Assembly (NCBI GenBank): GCA_902557385.1 | Contig: CACDZF010000002.1 | Location: 1-64,000, forward strand | Source: an uncultured Pelagibacteraceae bacterium | GTDB lineage: Bacteria; Pseudomonadota; Alphaproteobacteria; Pelagibacterales; Pelagibacteraceae | DNA length: 64,000 bases | Direction: 5' to 3' | Part shown: in pieces, positions 52,760 through 61,082 of the stretch | Numbering within the stretch: the stretch's first letter is position 1 | How the letters are laid out: every line of letters starts with the position of its first letter | Translations under genes and position numbers: made by a program | The notes under the pieces: generated by a model | What the model was told of the DNA's origin: nothing | Database searches by the model: none | What the model saw: the letters and a program-made list of their open reading frames with translations, nothing else

Positions 52760-54640
52760 TTGTTCTTTAATCATATTGGTTATTATTCTTTAGTTATGGG
52801 GTTGATTGCCTCAGTTTTAATTTTTTTTCTATCTTTAAAAAGTTATAAATTAAAAACTATTGATCAGCGGATTTTTTTAATATCATCTTTACAACTTTTT
52901 TTTGTAATAATTAGTTTCACTAGTTTAATTATTTGTTTTATTACATCTGATTTTAGTAACGAAACAGTTTTTAATAACTCTCATACAAATAAACCTATTT
53001 TTTACAAAATTTCTGGGACATGGGGCAATCATGAAGGAAGTTTACTACTTTGGTTATTAGTTTTAACTTTATTTTTGTTTTTATTCTTAATTAATTCAAA
53101 AAACGAATTAAAAAGGTACAGAATTTTAACTGTAACTTTTCAACAGATAATTATTATTGGTTTTTTTATATTTGTTTTAGCAACATCAAACCCATTTAAT
53201 TTTTTATTTCCTATACCCATTGAAGGATTGGGTCTTAATCCAATTTTACAAGACCCAGCTTTAGCAATTCACCCTCCCATTTTATATGTAGGCTATGTAG
53301 GCTCTTCATTAATTTTTTCCGCAACACTCGCTGCTGTAATTGAAAACTATATTTCAAAAGATTGGGCAAAAAATATTAAAATTTGGATTTTAATTTCTTG
53401 GATTTTTTTAACTATTGGAATTATGGTTGGTTCAATTTGGGCATATTATGAACTAGGATGGGGAGGCTTTTGGTTTTGGGATCCAGTCGAGAATGTATCA
53501 TTAATGCCATGGTTTTGTTTAACCGCATTACTTCATTGTGTTTTAGTTCTTGAAAAAAGAGAGCTTTTAAAGTCTTGGACTATCATTTTATCAATAGCAA
53601 CTTTTACTTTAAGTATGTGTGGAACATTTTTAGTAAGATCAGGAATATTAAATTCTGTGCATACGTTCGCAAATGATCCAACTAGAGGTATTTTTATTTT
53701 ATGTTTTTTATTTTTCTTAATAACTGTTTCTTTAATTATTTTTTTTATTTTTAATAAGGAAAAGCAAAAAGATTATATAAAAATTCATTTTTTTAGTAAG
53801 GAGGTTTCAATTATAGTTAACAATTGGTTTTTGATGTATTTTTTATCTGTTGTTTTAATTGGAACTTTGTATCCAATTTTTTTAGAAGTTTTAACTGATC
53901 ATAAAATTTCAGTCGGCCCACCATTTTATAATAAGTTAATTATACCATTTTTAATATTTTTTCTTCTTTTTATGTCTGTAGGTCCTAATTTAAAATGGAT
54001 TAAAGAAAAAAATATAACAAATAAATTTCAACTTATTACACTTTTTTTTATCTCTTTAATAATATCCTTCCTAATCTTTATAAAAATTGGGAAAACAAAT
54101 TTAATAAATACTTTTTTAATAGCTGCGTCTCTATATTTATTTATAGTTACAATTAAAGATTTTTTCTCTAAAGAATTATATAATTTTTCAAAAAAAATAT
54201 CTCATTTCGGGTTCAGTTTATTAATTTTAAGTATTTTGATTAATGGAGTCTTTTCAAGCGAAGCAATCTTTAATTTAAAAGTAGGAGAAAAGTTTACTTT
54301 TAAAAATGAAAAAATATTTTTTAAATCCTTAGTAAAAAAAGAGAAGGAAAACTATCAATCAGTTATTGCTCATTTCACAATTGAAGATGATAAAAAAAAT
54401 ATTTCTTTATTTAAACCTGAATTAAGAATTTATGATCAACCATTAGTGGTTACTAGTGAAGCAGATATTAAAACAACTTTATTTAAGGATGAATTTTTAG
54501 TTATGAATAAGATTAAGGGAAATGAGTATTTTAATGTAAGATATCAAGTTAAACCATTCATGATATGGATTTGGATATCGACCATGTTGTTGGCTATTGG
54601 AGGAATTTTAAGTTTATACAATAGGTTATATGAGAAATAA
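52760..54640 (+). CDS. ccmF: Cytochrome c haem lyase subunit CcmF
   Basis: 626 residues, about 15 membrane segments. WGNHEGSLLLWLLVLTLF, NPILQDPALAIHPPILYVGYVG, the WWD domain GWGGFWFWDPVENVSLMPWFCLTALLH, and CGTFLVRSGILNSVHTFANDPTRG are all canonical. Start is TTG at 52760, one base after the ccmE stop; no ATG precedes the first conserved helix. Attaches haem to apocytochrome c with CcmH. Confidence 0.97.
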   Translation: MFFNHIGYYSLVMGLIASVLIFFLSLKSYKLKTIDQRIFLISSLQLFFVIISFTSLIICFITSDFSNETVFNNSHTNKPIFYKISGTWGNHEGSLLLWLLVLTLFLFLFLINSKNELKRYRILTVTFQQIIIIGFFIFVLATSNPFNFLFPIPIEGLGLNPILQDPALAIHPPILYVGYVGSSLIFSATLAAVIENYISKDWAKNIKIWILISWIFLTIGIMVGSIWAYYELGWGGFWFWDPVENVSLMPWFCLTALLHCVLVLEKRELLKSWTIILSIATFTLSMCGTFLVRSGILNSVHTFANDPTRGIFILCFLFFLITVSLIIFFIFNKEKQKDYIKIHFFSKEVSIIVNNWFLMYFLSVVLIGTLYPIFLEVLTDHKISVGPPFYNKLIIPFLIFFLLFMSVGPNLKWIKEKNITNKFQLITLFFISLIISFLIFIKIGKTNLINTFLIAASLYLFIVTIKDFFSKELYNFSKKISHFGFSLLILSILINGVFSSEAIFNLKVGEKFTFKNEKIFFKSLVKKEKENYQSVIAHFTIEDDKKNISLFKPELRIYDQPLVVTSEADIKTTLFKDEFLVMNKIKGNEYFNVRYQVKPFMIWIWISTMLLAIGGILSLYNRLYEK

Positions 54641-55151
54641 AATTTTAATTATTTTATTAATACTTTTTTTAAGTTTTTGTTTTTTTGTATTATTTAAAAG
54701 TTTACAAGGTTCAAGTATTTATGTACCAGAAAAAAATCAAGATAAACAATTATCAGAATTTGTATCAGAAGACCTTTTCAATAATCAAAAAATTACGTCT
54801 GAAGAAATATTTCAAGGAAGTGATTATTATCTTTTAAATATATGGGCTAGTTGGTGTGCTCCTTGTCGAAAAGAGCATCCTCAGTTAATGGAGTTAGCAA
54901 AAAATTCTTCAATTAAACTTATAGGATTAAATTATAAAGATAACCCAAAAAAAGCAAAAGACTTTTTGGTCAAATTAGGAAATCCATTTTCTATTATTAT
55001 AACTGATAAGACTGGAATAATTTCAATAGAATTTGGTGGCTATGGAATACCTGAAACTTTTTTAATCAATAAAGATAAAAAAATAATAAAAACTTTTATT
55101 GGGAATTTAAATGATGAGTCGGTAAAACAAATTAATTCAATTGTAAAATGA
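54630..55151 (+). CDS. ccmG: Thiol:disulfide interchange protein CcmG/DsbE
   Basis: 173-residue membrane-anchored thioredoxin: one N-terminal span, then NIWASWCAPCRKEHPQLMEL with the CxxC pair and YGIPETFLINKDKKI with the cis-Pro region. Keeps the apocytochrome CxxCH motif and CcmH reduced. Overlaps ccmF by 11 bases and ccmH by 4 bases. Confidence 0.95.
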   Translation: MRNKILIILLILFLSFCFFVLFKSLQGSSIYVPEKNQDKQLSEFVSEDLFNNQKITSEEIFQGSDYYLLNIWASWCAPCRKEHPQLMELAKNSSIKLIGLNYKDNPKKAKDFLVKLGNPFSIIITDKTGIISIEFGGYGIPETFLINKDKKIIKTFIGNLNDESVKQINSIVK

Positions 55152-55519
55152 AAAAATTAAAAATATTTTTTATATTATTTTTTATGCTAAATTTTTTTTC
55201 TATTTCTTTTGCAGAAAAAAATGATCAACTTAAAATAAAAATTTCAAAAAATTTAAGATGTGTAGTTTGTCAGGGACAATCAATTTATGACTCTCAATCT
55301 GATTTTGCTCTAAGCATAAAGCTTCTTATAAATAATAAAATTGACAATGGATTGAGTGAAAAAGAAATTTATGAATTTCTAAAAGATAAATATGGAGAAT
55401 GGATTATTTATGATACGAGTTTTAATAAAAAAACGTTTATTCTATGGGGATTGCCAGTATTGTTATTTATTTTAGGAGGTGCAATAATACTTAAAAAAAT
55501 AGCGTTTCGAAAGATTTAA
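55148..55519 (+). CDS. ccmH: Cytochrome c-type biogenesis protein CcmH
   Basis: 123 residues: signal peptide (LKIFFILFFMLNFFSISFA), the active-site segment NLRCVVCQGQSIYDSQSDFALSIK, KYGEWIIYDTSFNKKTFILWGLPVLLFILGG with the C-terminal membrane anchor. The CxxC reduces or binds apocytochrome. A short form without the CcmI/TPR fusion. Last gene of the ccm run. Confidence 0.95.
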   Translation: MKKLKIFFILFFMLNFFSISFAEKNDQLKIKISKNLRCVVCQGQSIYDSQSDFALSIKLLINNKIDNGLSEKEIYEFLKDKYGEWIIYDTSFNKKTFILWGLPVLLFILGGAIILKKIAFRKI

Positions 55520-55549
55520 GGATATATTTAAAATATAGAAAACTAAAAC

Positions 55550-56077
55550 ATGAATTTAAAGTTTATAAAAAAATATTTTTTTCTGGCTAACATTTTTTTG
55601 TTGATATCTTTACCTTTAAAAAGTGAAGAAGTTAAAAAAAATTTGAACAATGAACATGAGTTTAATATTTTTACGGGAATGTTCGATTTTAGTGACGATG
55701 GAAAAAGATCTCAAATAATCGGATTTCAACATCAAAATGAAAACCTCGTAAGAGAAAGTTTTTTAGGTACGCTTTCGCCTGTTACGGGAGCTTTGATAAC
55801 TCAAGATAATGCAACCTATTTTTATACTGGTGTGCAAGCAATGTATAAAGTTGGTGCTATTAATATAACGCCAAGTTTTACCCCAGGAATATACAATCAA
55901 GGCGATGGTAAAGATTTGGGACATGCCGTAGAATTTAAAAGTGAAGTTCAATTATCACTTGATTTACCAAAAGAAAGTCAGTTTGGTTTTTCTTATAATC
56001 ATATATCTAATGCAAGTTTAGGAGATAAAAATCCTGGGGCAAATAGTTATATGTTTAATTTTCTCAAAAAGTTTTAA
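55550..56077 (+). CDS. PagL-like acyloxyacyl hydrolase family outer-membrane protein
   Basis: 175 residues with a signal peptide (FLANIFLLISLPLKS) and beta-barrel-like alternation. The C-terminal motif FSYNHISNASLGDKNPGANSYMFNFLKKF contains the His-x-Ser of PagL lipid A 3-O-deacylases and ends in Phe, as outer-membrane barrels do. The third catalytic residue, Glu 14 residues after the His in the Pseudomonas enzyme, aligns with Asn here if no gap is allowed. Could trim lipid A or be an inactive relative. Confidence 0.65.
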   Translation: MNLKFIKKYFFLANIFLLISLPLKSEEVKKNLNNEHEFNIFTGMFDFSDDGKRSQIIGFQHQNENLVRESFLGTLSPVTGALITQDNATYFYTGVQAMYKVGAINITPSFTPGIYNQGDGKDLGHAVEFKSEVQLSLDLPKESQFGFSYNHISNASLGDKNPGANSYMFNFLKKF

Positions 56078-56087
56078 AAGTTTTTAT

Positions 56088-57239
56088 ATGAATTTAAATG
56101 ATTGTCACAATTTTAGTGATTTTAGAAAGTTAGCAAAAAAAAAATTACCATCACCTATATTTCATTACATTGACGGTGCTGCAGATGATGAAATAACTTA
56201 CGCTAGAAATACAAGCGCTTTTGATGACGTTGATTTAGTTCCCAATGTTTTAAGGGGAGTTGAGGATGTTGATTTATCAACTACAATATTCGGTAAAAAA
56301 TTAGATTTGCCTTTTTATCTTGCACCCACGGCACTCCAAAGACTTTTTCATTATGATGGTGAAAGAGCAGTTGGAAAAGCAGCACAAAAGTTCAAAACTA
56401 TGTTTGGTGTTTCAGCCCTAGCTACAGTTAGTGTAGAAGAAATATCTTCCATGATTGATACTCCAAAGATGTTTCAGTTTTATTTCCATAAAGACAGAGG
56501 CTTAAATGATTCTTGTTTGGAAAGAGCAAAAGCAGCAAAATTTGATGTTATGGCTTTAACAGTAGATACAATAACAGGAGGAAATCGTGAAAGAGATTTA
56601 AGGACTGGTTTTACATCTCCTCCTAAACTAACTTTAGCTAGTTTATTTAGTTTTGCAGTAAAGCCAATGTGGGGAATAAATTATTTAACCAAAGGTAAGT
56701 TTGAATTACCTCACCTCCAAGATTATGTAAAAGAAGGTACTGATACCAATACTTCAATCGGAAATTATTTTTCTACGATGTTAGACCAATCTATGAATTG
56801 GAAAGATGCAGAAAAGCTTTGTGCTCAATGGGGAGGACATTTTGCACTTAAAGGAGTAATGAGTGTTGAGGATGCAAAGAGAGCAGTAGATATTGGATGC
56901 ACAGGAATAATGGTTTCAAATCATGGAGGAAGACAACTTGATGGATCAAGATCACCCTTCGATCAACTTGCTGAGATTGTTGATGCGGTTGGTGATAAGC
57001 TTGATGTAATTTGTGAAGGCGGAATTCATAGAGGAACTCATATGCTTAAAGCGTTATCACTGGGTGCAAAAGCTTGCTCTGGCGGAAGATTGTATCTTTA
57101 TGCTTTAGCAGCTGGTGGGCAAGCAGGTGTTGAAAGAGCTATAGAAAAGTACAAGGCTGAATTAGTAAGAGACATGAAATTAATGGGTTGTACTAAAATA
57201 AGCGATCTTAATAGAGATAATTTAAGATTTAGAAGATAG
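56088..57239 (+). CDS. FMN-dependent 2-hydroxyacid dehydrogenase (L-lactate dehydrogenase-like), copy 1
   Basis: 383-residue TIM-barrel flavoprotein of the LldD / glycolate oxidase family, oxidising an L-2-hydroxy acid to the keto acid. Active-site pattern: PSPIFHYIDGAADDE (Tyr), FQFYFHKDRG (Tyr), LTVDTITGGNRERD, FALKGVMSVEDAK (Lys), and VSNHGGRQLDGS with the catalytic His and substrate-binding Arg. Adjacent paralogue, aminotransferase, FAD oxidase and TRAP transporter suggest a 2-hydroxyacid catabolic locus. Substrate (lactate, glycolate, other) cannot be fixed from sequence reading. Confidence 0.9.
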   Translation: MNLNDCHNFSDFRKLAKKKLPSPIFHYIDGAADDEITYARNTSAFDDVDLVPNVLRGVEDVDLSTTIFGKKLDLPFYLAPTALQRLFHYDGERAVGKAAQKFKTMFGVSALATVSVEEISSMIDTPKMFQFYFHKDRGLNDSCLERAKAAKFDVMALTVDTITGGNRERDLRTGFTSPPKLTLASLFSFAVKPMWGINYLTKGKFELPHLQDYVKEGTDTNTSIGNYFSTMLDQSMNWKDAEKLCAQWGGHFALKGVMSVEDAKRAVDIGCTGIMVSNHGGRQLDGSRSPFDQLAEIVDAVGDKLDVICEGGIHRGTHMLKALSLGAKACSGGRLYLYALAAGGQAGVERAIEKYKAELVRDMKLMGCTKISDLNRDNLRFRR

Positions 57240-58390
57240 TGAGTTTGAAAAATTGTTACAACTTTGAGGATTTTAGAGAACTTGCTAAAAAAAAGTTACC
57301 TTCTCCAATTTTTCATTACATTGATGGCGGTGCAGACGATGAGTCTACATTAAAAAGAAATACAGATTCATTTAATGATTGTGATTTAGTTCCTAATATT
57401 CTTGCTAGCGTTGGCAAACCAGATTTATCAACTACTTTATTTGGGAGAAAAATTGATATGCCAATTTTTCTTTCCCCTGCAGCGATGCAAAGACTTTATC
57501 ATCATGATGGGGATATAGCCTCAGCAAGAGCCGCAGATAAATTTGGAACTTTTTATAGCATGTCATCTATGGGAAATAATACTATTGAAGAAGTATCTAA
57601 TATCTCAAGTGGTCCAAAATTATTTCAGTTATACGTTCACAAAGACCGATCAATCTCAGACGATCTAATAGAAAGATCAAGAAGATCTGGATTTGATGCA
57701 ATGTGTTTGACCGTGGATACTCTCGTCGCAGGAAACAGAGAAAGAGATCATAGATCAGGATTTACAACACCACCAAAGCTAACTTTTAAAAGTTTAATGA
57801 GTTTTATTATGCGACCTGAGTGGGTGTTTAATTATTTAACTCATAAAAAATTTGAATTATCTAATGTTGCCAAAAAAACAGATAAAGGAACAAATATTGC
57901 AAAGTCAGTAATGGAATATATTAACGAGCAATACGATCCAACAATGAGCTGGAAAGATGCAGAGTATTGTGTAAAAAAATGGAATGGTCCTTTTGCATTA
58001 AAAGGCGTTATGTCAGTAGAAGATGCAAAAAGAGCTATTGATATTGGTTGCACAGCTATAATGATTTCAAATCATGGTGGAAGACAATTAGATGGATCAA
58101 GATCACCATTTGATCAAGTAAAAGCAATCTCTGATGCAGTTGGTGATAAATTAGAAATTATACTAGATGGAGGAGTTAGAAGAGGAACTCATGTATTAAA
58201 AGCTTTAGCAGCTGGAGCCAAAGCATGCAGCTTTGGTAAAATGTTTCTATTTTCTTTAGCAGCCGGTGGCCAAAAAGGAGTTGAGAAACTACTTCAAAAC
58301 ATGCAAGATGAAATTAGAAGAAATATGGTGTTGATGGGCTGTAAGAATCTTAAAGAAATTGATTCATCAAAAATAATATATAGAAAATAA
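57239..58390 (+). CDS. FMN-dependent 2-hydroxyacid dehydrogenase, copy 2
   Basis: Tandem paralogue of the preceding gene, also 383 residues, with the same landmarks: PSPIFHYIDGGADDE, FQLYVHKDRS, LTVDTLVAGNRERD, FALKGVMSVEDAK and ISNHGGRQLDGS. Start is GTG at 57239, sharing the last base of the copy 1 stop, so translation is coupled. The two copies differ most in the variable loop at about residues 200-240, which shapes substrate and membrane contacts in this family. They may form a heteromer or act on different substrates; this is inference. Confidence 0.9.
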   Translation: MSLKNCYNFEDFRELAKKKLPSPIFHYIDGGADDESTLKRNTDSFNDCDLVPNILASVGKPDLSTTLFGRKIDMPIFLSPAAMQRLYHHDGDIASARAADKFGTFYSMSSMGNNTIEEVSNISSGPKLFQLYVHKDRSISDDLIERSRRSGFDAMCLTVDTLVAGNRERDHRSGFTTPPKLTFKSLMSFIMRPEWVFNYLTHKKFELSNVAKKTDKGTNIAKSVMEYINEQYDPTMSWKDAEYCVKKWNGPFALKGVMSVEDAKRAIDIGCTAIMISNHGGRQLDGSRSPFDQVKAISDAVGDKLEIILDGGVRRGTHVLKALAAGAKACSFGKMFLFSLAAGGQKGVEKLLQNMQDEIRRNMVLMGCKNLKEIDSSKIIYRK

Positions 58391-58391
58391 A

Positions 58392-59555
58392 ATGCGACTC
58401 GCAAAAAATATTGAAAAACTTGGGACAGAAACTGCTTTTAAAATTTTAGCTGAGGCAAAAAAACTAGAAGCCGATGGAAAGAAAATAATTCATTTAAGCG
58501 TAGGTCAGCCAGATTTTAAATCACCCAAACATGTTGTAGATGCAGCAAAAAAAGCCTTAGATGAAGGTCATCACGGATATGTTCTGCCAAATGGAATAAT
58601 TGAGTGTAGAAAAGCTGTTACAAGAAAAATCAAAAAACTTTATAACGCAGAAATTGACCCAGAAAGAGTAATTATTATGCCTGGAGGAAAGCCAACAATG
58701 TACTATGCAATAACATTGTTTGGAGAACCAGGTGCAGAAATCATATATCCTGATCCAGGTTTTCCAATATACGAGTCGATGATAAATTATACAGGAGCAA
58801 AAGCAGTTCCGATAGATATGCTTGAGAACAAAGATTTTTCTATAAATCCAAAAAAAATATTGTCATTAATTAACGAAAATACTCGACTAATAATATTAAA
58901 CAATCCCAATAATCCAACAGGAGCATTTACTGAAAAAAATAAAATAGATGAACTGGCAGAGGGATTAAAAAAATTTCCAAATGTTGCTATTTTAAGTGAT
59001 GAAATTTATTGTAGACAAATTTTTGATGGAAAAAAAATGCCATCTTTTTTTGATTATCCGTATTTATATGACAGATTAATTGTACTAGATGGATGGAGTA
59101 AAGCCTACTCAATGACCGGCTGGCGTTTAGGATGGGCTGTTTGGCCTGAAAAACTTATTGAACAAGTAATAAAGTTTTGTGTGAACAATCATTCATGCGT
59201 AAACGCTGCTATTCAATTCGGTGGTATTGCCGCCCTTGATGGCCCAGATGACTCTATAAACTTCATGATGGAAAAATTTACAAAGAGAAGAAAACTAATT
59301 TGTGAAGGATTAAATAGCATTAAAGGTATAGAATGTGTTTTGCCTGGTGGTGCATTTTATGCTTTCCCAAATATTAGGGAAACAGGAATGAATGGAGAAG
59401 AATTTTCAAAAAGATGCCTTCATGAAGCTGGAGTTGCAATAGTACCAGGAACTTCGTTTGGCAAAAAAGCTAAAGATTATGTAAGGTTTAGTTTTGCTGC
59501 ATCGCAAGACAATATTTCTCAGGCAATTGAAAATATTAAAAAAATGCTTGGTTAA
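58392..59555 (+). CDS. Class I/II pyridoxal-phosphate aminotransferase
   Basis: 387 residues, fold type I: IIHLSVGQPDFKSPKHVVDAAKKALDEGHHGYVLPNG, NNPNNPTGAF, LSDEIYCRQIFDG, and the PLP-Lys motif DGWSKAYSMTGWRLGWAV. C-terminal Arg motif VRFSFAAS contacts the substrate carboxylate. Starts 1 base after the second hydroxyacid dehydrogenase, so the keto acid made there could be aminated. Specificity unknown. Confidence 0.92.
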   Translation: MRLAKNIEKLGTETAFKILAEAKKLEADGKKIIHLSVGQPDFKSPKHVVDAAKKALDEGHHGYVLPNGIIECRKAVTRKIKKLYNAEIDPERVIIMPGGKPTMYYAITLFGEPGAEIIYPDPGFPIYESMINYTGAKAVPIDMLENKDFSINPKKILSLINENTRLIILNNPNNPTGAFTEKNKIDELAEGLKKFPNVAILSDEIYCRQIFDGKKMPSFFDYPYLYDRLIVLDGWSKAYSMTGWRLGWAVWPEKLIEQVIKFCVNNHSCVNAAIQFGGIAALDGPDDSINFMMEKFTKRRKLICEGLNSIKGIECVLPGGAFYAFPNIRETGMNGEEFSKRCLHEAGVAIVPGTSFGKKAKDYVRFSFAASQDNISQAIENIKKMLG

Positions 59556-59597
59556 TTAGTCATATATTTTTTATTTATTTTTTAATAATATATTTGA

Positions 59598-60971
59598 ATG
59601 AATTTAAATCTTCAAAATCAGCTTAAAAAGATTCTTAATAGTAGATTTTCTCAATCTGAATCAACAAGAGCAAATTATGCTAGAGGAGAAGATACATATG
59701 ATCCTGTGCTTTCACAGGCAGTAGTTTTTCCCGAAACTAATGAGGAAGTTTCTCAAATATTAAAGCTGTGTAATGAAAATAAAGTCCCCGTAGTTCCATT
59801 TGGAACTGGAACTTCTTTAGAAGGGCATGCGGTAGGTAATGATAAAGGTATAACAATCTCACTCGAAAAAATGAATAAAGTTTTAGTTGTAAATACAGAA
59901 GACTTTGATTGCAGAGTTCAGGCGTGCGTGACCAGAGAACAGTTAAATGAATATCTTCGAGAAGATGGTGTTTTTTTTCCAATTGATCCAGGTGCAAATG
60001 CAGCCATTGGTGGAATGGCATCCACTTCTGCGTCAGGAACGATGGCAGTTAAATATGGCACTATGAAATCAGTAATAACAGGTTTAACAGTTATTTTGCC
60101 GAATGGAGATATTATCAATACTGGAGGTCGAGCAAAAAAAACTTCTGCAGGATATAATTTAACAAATTTATTTATCGGATCAGAAGGGACATTAGGAATT
60201 ATTACAGAGATCCAATTAAGATTATCACCAATTCCAGAAAATATAATAAGTGCAGTTTGTCAATTTCAAGAACTAGAAAATGCAGTTAAGACAGCACAAG
60301 AAGTAATTCAATATGGTATACCTATAGCAAGAATTGAAATGCTTAATAAAGATCAAATGGATATAAGTATTAATTATTCAAAATTAGAAGATGTAAAACC
60401 TTTACCTACATTATTTTTCGAGTTTCATGGAGATGAAATTTCAAACAAAGAGCAAATTAAAATTGTAGATGAACTTTCAAAAAATAATGGTGGTAGTGAT
60501 TTTAAATGGGCCGACACATTAGAAAAAAGAAATAAAATGTGGAGAGCAAGATGGGATGCTTGGTATTCTGTTAAAGCACTTATTAACAATGGAAGGGTAT
60601 ACACAACTGATATTTGTGTTCCAATTTCTAAAATTACTGAATGTGTTAAGTTCGCAGAGACCGAGGTTAAAAAACTTGGATTAAGAGGTCCAATGGTTGG
60701 TCATTTAGGCGATGGAAATTTCCATGTTATGCTTCCATATGATCCTTCAAAAAAAGAGGCATATGAAAAAATTAAAAAATTTAATGATATCTTGATTAAA
60801 AAAAGTCTCGAGTCTGAGGGAACAATTACCGGAGAACATGGAATTGGACTGCATAAAAAAAAATACTTAATGCAACAACACGCAGATAATTTACCTCTAA
60901 TGAAATCCATTAAAAGAACCATTGATCCAAATAATATTATGAATCCTGGAAAAATATTCGATTTAAATTAA
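59598..60971 (+). CDS. FAD-linked D-2-hydroxyacid dehydrogenase (DLD / GlcD type)
   Basis: 457 residues of the vanillyl-alcohol-oxidase fold: PCMH FAD domain with VPVVPFGTGTSLEGHAVG, IDPGANAAIGGMASTSASGTMAVKYGTMKSVITGLTVILPNG, LFIGSEGTLGIITEIQLRL. The C-terminal oxidase domain carries metal-site motifs GHLGDGNFHVMLPY and ITGEHGIGLHKKKYL. Length matches mitochondrial-type D-lactate dehydrogenase. Complements the two L-specific FMN enzymes upstream; a 42-base gap precedes it. Confidence 0.92.
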   Translation: MNLNLQNQLKKILNSRFSQSESTRANYARGEDTYDPVLSQAVVFPETNEEVSQILKLCNENKVPVVPFGTGTSLEGHAVGNDKGITISLEKMNKVLVVNTEDFDCRVQACVTREQLNEYLREDGVFFPIDPGANAAIGGMASTSASGTMAVKYGTMKSVITGLTVILPNGDIINTGGRAKKTSAGYNLTNLFIGSEGTLGIITEIQLRLSPIPENIISAVCQFQELENAVKTAQEVIQYGIPIARIEMLNKDQMDISINYSKLEDVKPLPTLFFEFHGDEISNKEQIKIVDELSKNNGGSDFKWADTLEKRNKMWRARWDAWYSVKALINNGRVYTTDICVPISKITECVKFAETEVKKLGLRGPMVGHLGDGNFHVMLPYDPSKKEAYEKIKKFNDILIKKSLESEGTITGEHGIGLHKKKYLMQQHADNLPLMKSIKRTIDPNNIMNPGKIFDLN

Positions 60972-61065
60972 TTATACTACTCTTAGTTGTAAATAATTTA
61001 GAATTAGACTAATTAGCACGGGACTCAGAAAAACATATGTGATTTAATTATCAAGTTAATTAACT

Positions 61066-61074
61066 AAGAGGAGA
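61066..61074 (+). promoter_or_regulatory. Strong Shine-Dalgarno of dctP
   Basis: AAGAGGAGA, with GGAG 9 bases before the ATG at 61083. Together with the downstream terminator it suggests high expression of the binding protein. The preceding 111-base gap also has TTAATTA and TTAATTAA arms around TCAAG (about 61043-61063), a weak AT-only inverted repeat. Confidence 0.75.
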
Positions 61075-61082
61075 AATAAATC

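Noticed and set aside
61041-61065. TTAATTA/TTAATTAA inverted repeat upstream of dctP
   Set aside because: Pure A/T and expected often by chance in such AT-rich DNA; mentioned only with the ribosome-binding site.
60972-61082. Possible riboswitch upstream of dctP
   Set aside because: No conserved core of glycine, SAM or other riboswitch classes that I know could be recognised; length is also short.
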